Assembly (NCBI GenBank): GCA_001642005.1
Contig: LWCA01000011.1
Coordinates: forward strand, 1 to 64,000
Origin: Intoshia linei
Lineage: Eukaryota; Orthonectida; Rhopaluridae
Direction of reading: 5' to 3'
DNA length: 64,000 nucleotides
Position 1 is the first letter of the stretch. Each line of letters starts with the position of its first letter. This document shows positions 26,298-38,280 of the stretch, one piece after another. The translations under genes were made by a program, and so were the position numbers. The notes under the pieces were generated by a model. The model searched no databases. It was not told the DNA's origin and saw nothing but the letters and a program-made list of their open reading frames with translations.

Positions 26298-29094
26298 TAA
26301 TTTTACAATATTAAGATTAGGATATTGCGTTCTATTGTGTTATTTGATTTTGATTTATTTATTATGTTAATTTAAATTGGTTTATTTTTATATTTTTAAT
26401 TCATTTTGTGTAATGGCAAATCTGTTATGACGTAACCTGATTGTTAATTTTTAAAAATTATTCTTATAACTAACTACATGTAGTTTTATTAGAGTAATTT
26501 AATTATAATAACAGTAAAAGTTAATTTAGTTTGAGTTTGAGATTATAATGAGCAGTGTTCATATTTTTCATTGATTGTTGGTAAAGTTTCATCAAGTTTT
26601 AGAGGTTAAGTCACCAAGGACATTTTATTCAAAAAATTTTATTGTATAAGTCATTTAACTGTCCAATATAATCAAATAATTATTGATATTACTTATTCTG
26701 ATTAGAATATTGTACAGGTAGTAAATCTCATGTGATATTTTAAATTTTCATTTTTTTGATATTTTCCATGTTTTAACGTTTTTTCAAGTACAAAATGTAC
26801 AAATGAAAAGTAAAACAAGTGGATATATTGACATTAAAAAGTCAAGATATTTGTATTTTTAATTTACAATTCTCTATTTAAAAAAATATTTTTTTTATAC
26901 ACATCAGTAATACTGATTCTATATTCAAAAAAGAAAAAAATTTTATTACAATAAAAGAAATGAGAGTTTTTCAAAATAAAGGTATTTTTAGTGAATTAAA
27001 AACAAATTTTACATTGGTTTCCATTTGAAGTGACACTTTTATTTCAATTATTTAATTTATTTATTATTCTCTTTCATTGTCATCGCTTTATGCGATTCGC
27101 ATAGAATGTTATTCAAGGCATATTTAGAAAAACTTTATTAATTTTATAAACTAACACTATCATTCTCAATAGGTGCGCTGAGACATCTTAATACATGTAA
27201 ATAAATTTTGAACAATTTTAAATCAAGGATTTTAAACCCTTGTTAATATTTGCTACGATTTGGCAGATAAGAACTCTGATAAGTTCATCTTAAATAAAAA
27301 GATGTCCAAATCTCGATTCGAACCTACCCACGCAGAATACAATTATATGACTATAACCACTCTGCCAGTTAGAGATCTCAAGTGAGTTATATCAAAAGTA
27401 TATATTCGAATCTCGATTAGTATGATAGCGATATATCACTACAATATTAAACATAAAAAAAGACAAAGAATTATATATGTTGAAGAAGAAATTAAAATTT
27501 CTTTGTCTCATATTCGACCTGAAATTAATAAAGTTGCCAACAAGTAAAGGATATAAGTCATAAAAATAAATCTTAATAAAAAATATTTACATTACTTATT
27601 GAAATAAGTTAATAAAAAAATTGAAAAATTCAAATTATAATTATCTTCCATTGGAAAAATATCAATTCTATTCAAGTGACGCATACATTAATGGAATATT
27701 TAAATTAATTAATTAATTTTAATTTTTAAATATAAAAATAAAACAGATAATTACATTAAACTTAAAAATAATAAAAATACAAGATATAAAAGTTACCGCA
27801 TCAGATTTATATTTTAAATCGAGACCATTTTTAATGTATTTATCAGGTGATATTTTTTGTTTATCCACCTTTAAAGCAATACTTGGTGAAAGCATTTGTA
27901 AAACTAAATTTTTGATAAAGTATAAAGTCGAATGTCAGACTGAAATACCTAAATCTTACGGCATTAATTAAATATTCAAAACTGCGTATCCTTTGTTCAA
28001 ATTGTTTTTTAAATCCATAAATCATGCACTTTCTCAGTTGTATTTTATAATTGCTTTATTTATTAAAAGGTACTATACAACATTTAATTGTTCTTTTTTA
28101 ATTATTTTTACATTATTGTTTAATTGTTCAGTTACAATTACAATTGTAATTAATCTAATACTTATTTTAGATTACTAAAAATAGCAAAATTTTAAATTAT
28201 ATTTTTCATTCAATATTATACACATAAATTTGAGATTATAGGCACATTTCACTTAATCAGCTGCAGCTTAACTAAAAAATTTAAAAAAGAAATAAAGTAA
28301 AACATTTGCTGACTTTCTTTTGTTGAAAAATGTTTAGCGAAAACTTTTATGAATATATATTTTGTAATGTTGCGTATACATTAAATGTTGTATATATGCA
28401 ACGATTGTACCATCTTTCTCGGTTAATGAGGTGACAGTAGGAACCAATTAGTAAATGATATATAATTTTATAAAACAAAACTAGCATGTAAGTTAAACAA
28501 CAAATGTAAAATACAGATTAATGAAAATAAAATTGAAATGTAATTTAACTGTCTTATGTATTATTATATATTTTTTGTTTTGAAAGGCTGAGTGCGATTA
28601 AAATATTTGCGAATTGAAATACAATAAATATAAATTTATATTAAATTTGAAAATAGATAGTAGTGTGTATGGTTAATATGGTTTAATTAGTTCGACAAAA
28701 TAATATAATCTTGTATCTTTAGAATATTTCAATAATTATTAATTATAATTGGTGTTGCCAGAATTCTACTATAAGTTTATTGTTAGGTATAGTAATGGAT
28801 ATACTTCGAAAGTTGCAAAAATTTTTGTATTCATCGTAACGATAACTAAATATTTTTAATACAGTCAATTCTGTTCAAAATGAACAATTTAAGTGTAAAA
28901 ACGATTTAGTAATTTTAATTCAAGACGATAAAACAAATAATTAAATAATCTATGGATACAATCTATAGTGAACATATGTTTACTACACAAATAATGAACA
29001 TTTCTTTTTATCAACATAATTGTCAACATTTAGAATCATTCAAAGCATTTTAGCCTTTTCACTGTTTGTGTATTCTATACTCTACAGTGCCCGA
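26298..29094. other. Gene-poor region
   Basis: About 2.8 kb with no recognised gene apart from the candidate exon at 27797-27895. A plus-strand coding-like stretch at about 27470-27547 (EEEIKISLSHIRPEINKV) and a tRNA-like relic at 27308-27378 are the only other signals. Confidence 0.5.
27797..27895 (-). CDS. Candidate first exon of the LRRC74-like gene
   Basis: An ATG opens 33 codons with no stop, ending at a GT donor in phase 0. The next downstream acceptor (26298/26297) is also phase 0, so the two can join in frame. The peptide (starting MLSPSIALKVDK) is Lys-rich and unrecognised. This is inference from phase only; a separate gene or chance open frame is possible. Confidence 0.35.
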
Positions 29095-29310
29095 CATAAG
29101 TATTAGGCACCCCAATTGTAATTAATTTAAACACTCCTGGTTCATGATTTAAGACATTTTCTTGTATCATATCTACTGAATGATCAAGAAAAAATATTTA
29201 AAAACCCTAAAAAAGTCAAAACTATTAAAAAAATTTAATAATTAATGTAATATAAATATTTTTAATTAAAATTGCAAAATTCCGAGCGACATAAGTCTTA
29301 GGCACTTATA
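29095..29310 (+). mobile_element. Mariner-like fragment, copy 2
   Basis: TA-CAGTGCCCGACATAAG start, nearly identical to 19747-19958 over about 210 bp. It ends with the direct repeat GCGACATAAGTCTTAGGCAC rather than an inverted terminus. Confidence 0.65.
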
Positions 29311-29589
29311 AAATAATACAATTAATTATGTTAATTAAATGAAAATATATTAGATAAATATTTACTACCAACAAGTTTTTTAAATTCTCAGCCTATTATT
29401 AATAGTAATTGTAAATTGATATCTTTTAGCGGTCATACAATATGCTAACGAAGAGCATGGACTGCCAAATGTAGCTATCGAAATCGAACAGTGACACAAC
29501 TATTTGAAATTGTAGATGGTTGCAAACCGATTATAAAATTAAATTTAATAAATAATTTAAAAATTGACTTAAATATCGGATAAAGTAAT

Positions 29590-30320
29590 TTTGACCCACA
29601 TGCCGAGACTATTGTTTAAGTAGATGCTTCTAATGATGGAATCGGGGCTATTTTATTGCAAATAATTAATGGCCATAAAACAACGATAGCTTTCTATTCT
29701 TCAAGATTATCTAAAACTGAGCGTAATTATTTAACTGGTGAGAAAGAATCTTTAGCCTGCGTAATGGGTATACGTAAATCGCACAATTATGTGTATGGAC
29801 GCTCTATAATACTGAGAACGGACCATTTACCATTATTATATTTGTTGAAAAATTTAACTAACGGTCATGCAGCAGCTAGAATAAAAAGGTGGTCAATATT
29901 TTTGAGAGAGTTTATACAATAGAGCACGTTAAAGGTAAAAACAATGAAATTGCTGATTGTCTCTCTAGGCTACCCAGTGATGATGAAATTGAAAGAATTG
30001 ATATTAAATATGTTCATCTTATTGCTAATCCACAGTATTTAAGCATGATTGAAATTATTGATGCTGTTATCTCCAATCTTGTATTAACCAAAATAAAAAA
30101 ATTTGTTTCAGAAGGTTGGCCAGATAAAAAATTTTTATCAAGCAAAGAAAAAAAATTTTACCAAATAAATTCTGAATTGTGGATTAATGACAATATACTG
30201 ATTAGAGGGTGACTCCTTAATTGTATTGCCTGATAAATTATACGAAAAATGTATTAGTCTCGCTCATACTTATGATATGGGAAAAACAAAACAAAAAGGT
30301 TACTCAGAAGCAGTGGCGAC
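29590..30320 (+). pseudogene. Broken Ty3/gypsy-type retrotransposon fragment (RNase H to integrase zinc-binding region)
   Basis: Translation shows a reverse-transcriptase-associated RNase H segment typical of Ty3/gypsy pol (VDASNDGIGAILLQ, YSSRLSKTERNY, LRTDHLPLLYLL), followed by the connection to the integrase (KGKNNEIADCLSRLP and LPDKLYEKCISLAH). There is an in-frame stop before the VDAS motif near 29618. Frameshifts follow at about 29910-29925 and about 30210. No LTRs, reverse-transcriptase core or integrase catalytic core were seen, so this is a dead fragment. It is an old copy with no coding potential. Confidence 0.85.
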
Positions 30321-30483
30321 TCTGGCTAATCGGGCTAAAATTTCTATGACAACCACAAATTTTTTTCAAATTATATTTGAAAATAATAAATATCAAAAAA
30401 AAAATTTACAAATAAGAAGTAATTATAAACTAAATCTGAAAATTATAAATAGAAAATGAAGATTCAAATTTTTTGTAACGATA

Positions 30484-30716
30484 TTTAAAATTGACATAAC
30501 TAAGATATAAATAATTTCTCATAAAATTTTAGATGTAACCGCTATATAAATTTAATGTAAAGATTTATTACTAGTCAAATGAAAATTTTTCCGAGCTGAA
30601 CAAGTTTAAAATTAACGTAGCTAAGATATAAATAATTTCTCAAAATTTTAGATGTAACCGCTATAAAAATTTAATCTATAGATTTATTACTAGTCAAATG
30701 AAAATCTGCCCGAGTT
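30484..30716. repeat. Two-copy tandem repeat, about 121-bp unit
   Basis: 30484-30604 and 30605-30716 share phrases such as CTAAGATATAAATAATTTCTC, GATGTAACCGCTAT and GATTTATTACTAGTCAAATG, with about 90 percent identity by eye. They lie just after the gypsy fragment. Confidence 0.85.
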
Positions 30717-32767
30717 ATGTGTATTTATATTGATTTAATTTAAACATTTATGCAAATATTTCGCTTACAAGTGATTGTCAAGTGAATAATCTTTTTTGAA
30801 TTTCAGACTGAATATATAATTGTGTTCATATTTACAAATTAAAAATTAATTTAACAATTATTAAGAAATTTAACACTCGAAAATATTAAATATTTTATTT
30901 TTTTTAATATTTTGATAATTGTTTAATTGGGGTTTTCACCCGCAAGGACTCAAATTTGGAAACTGAAAAATAGAAAATTTTCATTCATTGAGAATTTATA
31001 AAAAGTGACAATTTAACTGGCGTTGTTATTTGTGTTGATAATATGCAGGTCAGATTGGAACGAAATTTACATGAAATTGAAATTAGAAATGCAAAAAACA
31101 ATTAATAAAGTCTGAAATAACTGACATAATTTTAAGTTAACGATTTACTGAAAGTAAAAACTCAATTGGTATGGGTTCTTTAAATGTAATAGCAAATTAA
31201 GGTATAATAAAAATTAAATGGATAAGAGGAAGATAGAGAGGGAAGTAGGAGAGGAAAGAGGCATTTTATTTTATTCAAAACATTCAATTTGGTATACGCA
31301 AATCATTAATATTTTAATTTAATTATAATTATTAATTTACATATACATTGTTAATATAAATTATGTTAATTTACTAGCATTATTGCATCATCAAGGCATG
31401 AAAATTTATAATTTATATTTTATACACATAAATAAGATTGATTAGTTTATTTCATTTCGGTAAGCAAAAAAGATATTAGTAGGATGAAATTGGAATATAA
31501 TATATTTTTCTATTAATAATATACATAATAATATATCATACAGTTTTATTGAGGGACAGAGTGACTATTCTTATTCTTGGCACGATGGTAGAAAAGAAAT
31601 CCTTAAAAACATAAGATGAAATTTAAATGGAAAGTAAATTATGTGGTTGGATATTGACGTTTGTACTATGGTAAAAATGGAATTATTTCCAGTTGCACCA
31701 GTCCATATCTAATGTTCCACAAACCAGGATATGAAATACATGTAGTTATCATTTCCATATTTCTCAATTAACCTACATCTCACAGAAAACTCGTGTATAT
31801 ATTTATAGGGCGTTGTATCGATATAATCTTATTGTAATTGGAAGGTATTTATCAATGTTAAATTATTTTAAATGTATGATCGAAGATTAAATGAATGAAG
31901 ATTTAAGAATAAGTTAAAATTTAAGCAAAAATAATATACAATCTATATTCAAAAGTAAAGATACAAATTTGAATATACATTTGTAAATTTGTATTATTTA
32001 GTTACATGTATTTAAATTTAATAATGATTATTGACTCCAAATAATATATTAAATTTTTTCTGGATCTAAATTAGAAAATTTCTGTAAACAAAAATATCTA
32101 CAGACAAAATGGATTTGATTCATAAATTTTGTTTGAACAACATTTTTATCAATAGGCACAATTTAGTTTGAATTCTTGAAAATTGAAAAAATTACTATAA
32201 ATATATCAGGTACATGAATCAGGGTGGACAACACCCATTAACCCCTAAAAAAATATTTTTATATAAATTAGATTTCATAGAAAATCAAAATTTTCCTTGT
32301 CCCCATGATACAATTGTACTATATATTCTCAATATTTTTCTGAACTCCAGGGTTTTCCATAGACCAATTTCATCGACTCCTGATTTATATATTTAATTCC
32401 AATAATATAATGCATGTATATATAACCTTCAGTTTTTTTGAAGGATATACGAGCTTAAGTACATTATCCACTTTCTGTAAAATTTTAAAAATAAATCTAA
32501 TAATAGAAAAGCGCTATTCGTTGAAGATACAGAACGACTATGAATAATATTTAGAAATGTGCAAATGTAAATTGGAATAATATGATAAATTTACCAAATT
32601 CAGTATAAAGCCAAGTGAAGGGAAATTTTTCGCACATCACAATTTAAGAAATTCCGAAAAAACAAATTAAAGTACATATATTATTGTTAGGGATTATATC
32701 TGATAAACTAAAATATTTTTCTTTCTCGAAAATTTAGTCGGAATTTATAATCCACTTTATAATTTGA
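30717..32767. other. Gene-free AT-rich region
   Basis: No coding exon, RNA gene or clear repeat boundary was recognised. A short purine-rich run (GAGGAAGATAGAGAGGGAAG) lies at about 31220-31260. Confidence 0.5.
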
Positions 32768-34132
32768 CTAGGTTGACTGTTATGTACTACGTACAAACAG
32801 CACCTAGCTCTGCCGAGGGCACATTTTTATTATACCAAAAAAATAAATTCACGTTGAAAATCTAACTTAAAAATCCACTATTCACTATTATCAATTCCCA
32901 GGTTCCCAAATTTGTTTCAGGTGGAACCATCATATCATTACTTTTTATTTTAAAGTGAATTATTCCATCTTAATTTTTTGTTGGTTAACATTTCAAAATA
33001 AAGTAAAAACAGTCCAATTCTATAAATTGTCATAAATAGCATAAATTGAAAAAAAAATAAAATTATAAAAACCTATTTTGTCATTTTCAATGTGATAAAT
33101 CATATATCACTGATGACATATATTCAGTACCAATTTTCTAAATACTTAAAAATACCAATTATGTATCAATAATTAACGGAATCTTCACTTTATAAATATA
33201 TTTTAAACGAATTTACCAAATATTACAAAGGATTGTAATAAATATAAAAATGATACTAACAAAGTTGTATTACTTTTAGTAGTCGTTGTTGTAGTTTTTA
33301 TTTAAATTTTATTACAAATGTTTTGAAAATGAGAATTTGAAATTTCAAAATTGCGAAGGATTAAATTATATAGATTTTCACCCATATTTCTTTATTGGAA
33401 ATGTGTAGACGTTCAATTTACACTTTTTTATTATTTGTAGGATCAATATTTACATTTTTAATTTTTATCGAAATATTTGAAAAATGTTGGTTAATAATAT
33501 ATTAAAAATTATTTTTCACCGGGAATGCGTAGATTTCTGGGGGTTGAACTTTTGTATTTATATCAACTGGAATAAGCTCTACGAGAATAATTTTTTTTTT
33601 AATTTTCGGACAGTTAATTATTTCACATTTTTTGTTTTAATAAAATATTTCGGAAAAAATGTATATGAATACTAAAATACTTTTTTGACCGTAAAGTCGT
33701 CACTTATTCGGATTAAAAATTTTTGTGTGTGTTAACAGGATACAACTGTACCACCTGTAAATTTGTTGAAATTCTAGGGCTGTTTTCAAAAAAAAGGAAG
33801 GGTCATTTGGGGTTTTGACCTTGAAGATATCATTTTTTTAAATTTATGATAATGTTTATGATTTTAAAATCCGTATCAGCGTATATATTTTTTTAAATTC
33901 TCCAACTCGTTTGATTTTCAAAAAGAGGATAATTGGGGTTTTTGACCCGTAAGATGTATGTTTGGGAGGTTGAAATTTATCTTATTATTACCCGAAAAAC
34001 ACTGTAATTGAAATGTGGAGTTTATAAAATTCTAAGACTGGTAGTTATTGAATTAAAGAGGAACACACACAAAAACAAATATTGCATAGGATATTATATA
34101 AGTAAGAAATCCTTACTAAGGATAGATCAAAA
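32768..34132 (-). mobile_element. Helitron-like element, full-length reference copy (1365 bp)
   Basis: On the minus strand it starts after A with TCCTTAGTAAGGATTTC (the first 14 bases can fold on themselves), then ACTTATATAATATCC. It ends GTACGTAGTAC (hairpin), ATAACAGTCAACCTAG, followed by T. It has no long open frame, so it is non-autonomous. At least ten partial relatives lie in this window. Confidence 0.7.
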
Positions 34133-34442
34133 GTATGGATTTGTGGTTTGTACAAAAACTAAAATTTAGGATTATTGACTCATACTTTTTTCTAATTTTG
34201 AATAAATTATAACTAATTATATAAATGGAATCAAACCAATTATTAAATCAAATATACCACTATTGGGTCTTAGCAATTAAAAACGAATGCACCCTTTGAA
34301 AGTGACATTTAATTATTTTAGACTCTGATTACATTAGAAATCGTAATTTAAATTTCTCCAAAGTGGATTTTGAAGTACAATTTCTACTTTAACATGAATT
34401 ACTTTGGGTAATGTAAACTATAATATTTTGTAGTTAAAATAT

Positions 34443-35734
34443 TTATTTATTTTCATGTTTCATATGAGCAAAGGTGGTAAAAAGCGCAGTAATAATTAGC
34501 CATATTGAATTAATATTGAATACTGTACTGTACGAACCGCTATTGTCTCGGATAGTTCCAGAGATGATAGGTCCAATGATAATTGGGATAGACATTACGG
34601 TCATAGCAAAACTCATACCACTGGAAGCTTTTTTAGGACCCAATAAATCTCTACAAATGGGCATAATAAATGAACTAAGTATTCCTAGAGCCACTCCTAA
34701 TATTGTTGAAAGGATCATCATATAATATTTATATTGTATTAATATGGGTATAAATAGCAAACAAATGCCGCCAATCATCGAAGCAAATTGGTGAATGATA
34801 ACTCTATTAAAACCTTTGTAATCAGAAATTTTCCCAAACACTAAACGGCCAATAATAGAACCTAAACCTAGAGCTGACACCAATATATCTCCTTTATAAG
34901 TTGTGTGGCTTTCCACAGTATATCTAACCTAAATTGAACTGTGAATGGATATTATTAATACTTACTAAATACAGGTAAGTCGTTCCATATCCAATGCGTA
35001 AACTCAAGTAGCCGATAACATACATTTTGTATTGATAAACATTAAGAACGTCTAATAATTTAAATTTTTCACTTGTCGATGATGGGCATAGTTTTGTATT
35101 TAGTTTTTCGATTAAATTAATCTTTTTATTTGGAGTTTGACGTAAGACTGGCAGGCATGCATATATTAGAAGATAAGCGCAAGCCTGGAATCCAAAAAGA
35201 TAAGAGAGTCCAAGATTGTTGATTATTGGACGAATTACGTGCGGTAATATGATTGTGAATATAGCAGTGCCACTAGCAACAATACCATTGATTGTACCAA
35301 TATTTTTTTCGAAATGACAAAGCAAGATATTCATCACTGGTACATAAATTAGAGAATTTCCTAGACCCACAATTAATCCTACGCACACATACAAGACAAT
35401 AATAGAATTTGGAAATAACGCGGTTACCACTAGACCCACTGTGCATAGAGTTGTGCCAATGAGTGCAGTTTTGACTCTTCCAATCCTTTGCATTACCATA
35501 TTTGCTAAAATACTGGTCATGAAAAATATTCCATTTGGTAAAGCTCCCACAATAGCTACAATGTATTTATATATAATACGTTTATAAAAGGATACAATTT
35601 TTCAAGGACGATTTAGACCCAATATCTTTACCCACTAAGTTGTCGTATATTATGCCGAACGTATTGATCATTCCATATATCAAACCATTGCACCAACAAG
35701 ACAATGATACGGCAAAAAGTTTTGTCAAATTCAT
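34443..35734 (-). CDS. MFS transporter, monocarboxylate-transporter (SLC16) type
   Basis: Plasma-membrane permease; the family exchanges or cotransports lactate, pyruvate or related monocarboxylates with protons, but the substrate here is unknown. Exons are 35596-35734, 34966-35555 and 34443-34928 with introns of 40 and 37 nt, giving 404 residues. Twelve hydrophobic segments are visible in two groups of six, separated by a charged loop (about residues 190-225, RQTPNKKINLIEKLNTKLC). The N-terminal helix reads FAVSLSCWCNGLIYGMINTFG, similar to the MCT signature region. The MFS loop motif in the second half is GRLVFGKISDYKG. The start is the ATG at 35732-35734. The donor at 34965 (GTAAGT) was chosen over reading to the TAG at 34924 because it joins both halves in frame. 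Assignment to SLC16 rather than another MFS family is moderately sure. Confidence 0.82.
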
Positions 35735-37364
35735 GAATTCAGTAGATATTTAATTATGGTTTGTCTTTATAAAGCAATACAAATAATTGATAATATACAT
35801 TATATATTGTTTACATTTATACTTCAACTTGAATTTATAAATTAATTAATAATAATACATTTTTACTTGTATCACATTGGCAAGCCCGTTGAGCCATCTA
35901 GGGCCCGAGTCCAAAATGATAAACCCTATAGACAAGTTGTAATACATAAAATCTATAACAATACTACAATAATAATTATAATCAAATCCCATATTCTGAA
36001 TAACACTAAAAATTTTTTTCCTAAAACTATAGTTTTAAAAGTAAAAGTTTTTCGTATTACATGTATAATATTTAACATGGAAATATATCCAATTCTCTAA
36101 AATTTCAATTTATTTCCAAGTCAAATAAAGGGAGCTATAAGGTAAACAAATTTAAAATTGTTGTTATGAAAAAACTTGTAAAATTTATTAACAAAATGAA
36201 ATTAATCGTTGTCAATATCACATACATTACATGTATTACAGTCTAAGTTTTTATTAACGCAATTTTCTCATAGTAACACTTTTATTAACGGAATATAATT
36301 TTTTTAATAAAAATATTAAATAGTCATATTTCTTGTTACTGTGAGTTTTTGAATAATATATGACAAAGTAATATACATAAAACATTATCAAGGGGTTTAC
36401 ATCAGTTTTTTTGGGCCTTTCTCGTTTCTTAGAAATTATATTTTAAGTGTTCAAACAAAGATTTAAATGTCAAATTACCTGTGAAGAACTCTGTGTTGCA
36501 AAAAAGTTACGAAACCACTGGATGACATCCTTGAATTTTACAGTGGTTTATCAGTGATTAATTAATACTTTACTTATATAAAAACGAATGTATGTGTTTT
36601 TTTGTGTTTGTGTCCAACCATTTATTAAAAAAATTCACAGTCGTTGGATTTAAAAAACCAAATTTCTAATACTTTTTTCCCAGAACCAGGTTTTATTCAT
36701 TTTAGTCCTTCAGGGTAAAAAACCCAATTTTTCCTTTTTGTTTAAAAAAAATCATCCCAAAATCAAGCCTAAAATTTAATAAAACATACATTCTGGGACG
36801 CGTTTTAAAATCATAAACATTATCATAAATGGAAACGTAAAAAAATAATTTTCACAATCAAAACCTCATATGACCATCATTTTTTTTAAACAGTCCTAGA
36901 ATTTAAAAAAATTTCAATATTTATTTAACAATACAACAATATTTATTTTTTTTATTTCGAAACTATTTTATTAACACAATTGTAAAACAAAAAATTTGAA
37001 ATAATTAATGGCCCTTCAATTAAAAAAAAAAGAGATTATTCTGATATAGCTCATCTATCATGGGTGGAAATCTATATAATTGATTCTTTCAGGTTTTTTT
37101 CATGGCTACGCAATTTTTTATTCTCAAATTTATATTTTCAAAACATTTTGTTTAAAATTTAAATTAAAACTACCGCAACGAATTACTAAAAGTAATGCAA
37201 CTTTGTTATTATCATTTTTATATTTATTACAATGCTTTGCAATATTGATAAAATTCATCTGAAATTTTATTAAATGAAAACCATTAAATATCATATTTCT
37301 TGTTATTATGAATTTTTGAATAATACATGACGAAGTAATATACACAAAACATGTTACTTTTCAA
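35735..37364. other. Intergenic region upstream of the MFS transporter
   Basis: No supported gene. A Helitron-like fragment occupies about 36568-37085. Open frames at 35867-36100 and 37080-37345 look like chance. Confidence 0.5.
36568..37085 (+). mobile_element. Helitron-like element fragment
   Basis: Begins TTTACTTATATAAAAACG and contains family segments (CATTCTGGGACGCGTTTTAA, shared with 22215; GATTATTCTGATA, shared with the window start). The 3' hairpin end is missing. Confidence 0.55.
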
Positions 37365-37435
37365 GCATTAGTGGTTCAGTGGTAGAATTACTCATTGCCA
37401 TTCAGTAATTCCTGGTTCGATTCCCGGTTAATGCA
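37365..37435 (+). tRNA. tRNA-Gly(GCC)-like gene, probably degenerate
   Basis: Same 71-nt layout and anticodon GCC as 16485-16555, with intact acceptor pairing (GCATTAG with TTAATGC). However, the anticodon stem carries a C-C mismatch (CTCA/TCAG) and the T stem a T-C mismatch (CCTGG/CCCGG). The A and B boxes and trailing T run are kept. It may be a pseudogene or a poorly processed copy. Confidence 0.6.
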
Positions 37436-37922
37436 TTTTTTTAATTGATTTTTTCATTTTGAATTTGGATCGACTCTGCATGCTTATCAAGTTTTTAAAC
37501 TCATGACCATTTATATTAATCGTGATCATAAACGTGACATTAAAATAGACCATAAAAATTAATCGCGCACCTTATTCGATAAAAACGTTTAAAGTTACCT
37601 AATAATAATTCGTTATTTGCGACGTTATGGGACTCTAAAGAAACATGAAATATAAAACATTTATGAAAAAATGTTTTTTAAGTTTTTTATCATTACATTG
37701 TAGATTTAGTAAAATTGGAGTTTTTATTTTGGGGTTTTCGATTAAGAAGTTGTTTATCATAAGATTTGGTAACAATGCGATTTTTCAAAAGAATGATATT
37801 AAGATGGGATAATATTTGTTGTAAAATGATGCATCGTTTCTCTTAATTAAAACATTTATATTTTTTAATACATGTATATATAATTTAATATTTGTTTTTC
37901 GTTTTAATTTAAACTACTAGAC

Positions 37923-38280
37923 CAGGGAAGTCAGACTCAATTTGCTTGGCGGGTCAAATGTGAAAAAAAATTATTACGTGGACCGCACAAAAAAAATCTT
38001 TACTCAAAAAATTATGTTAAAACTAACAGATTTAATTAATTCTAACTTTAAACTTTAAAATCTAAAATTAATTCGGTTATTGTATATTATATTTAGGTAT
38101 ATTAAATTTTAATTTTACCCCGGTTTTTTGCGCAGTAATATAAAAAATATATATAATGTATAAAATTAAAAAAATCTGTTAGGACACCACATGGAAATAT
38201 TTGTTATAAATTATGGTGGGGCCTAGAAACTTCTTAAGGATAAAAGTGGGGCATGACACTTAAAAGGTTGGGAAACACTG
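37923..38280. mobile_element. hAT-type MITE (358 bp)
   Basis: Left end CAGGGAAGTC and right end GGTTGGGAAACACTG, flanked by TACTAGAC (37915-37922) and AACTAGAC (38281-38288), a 7/8 match to an 8-bp target duplication. The ends are hAT-like though not closely matching each other. Confidence 0.55.

Noticed and set aside
27470-27547. Plus-strand stretch reading EEEIKISLSHIRPEINKV as a retroelement or gene end
   Set aside because: Too short, no flanking coding signal, no splice partners.
34924-34966. Frameshift in the MFS transporter between two open frames
   Set aside because: A 37-nt GT-AG intron (34929-34965, donor GTAAGT) joins both halves in frame, matching the intron size of neighbouring genes.
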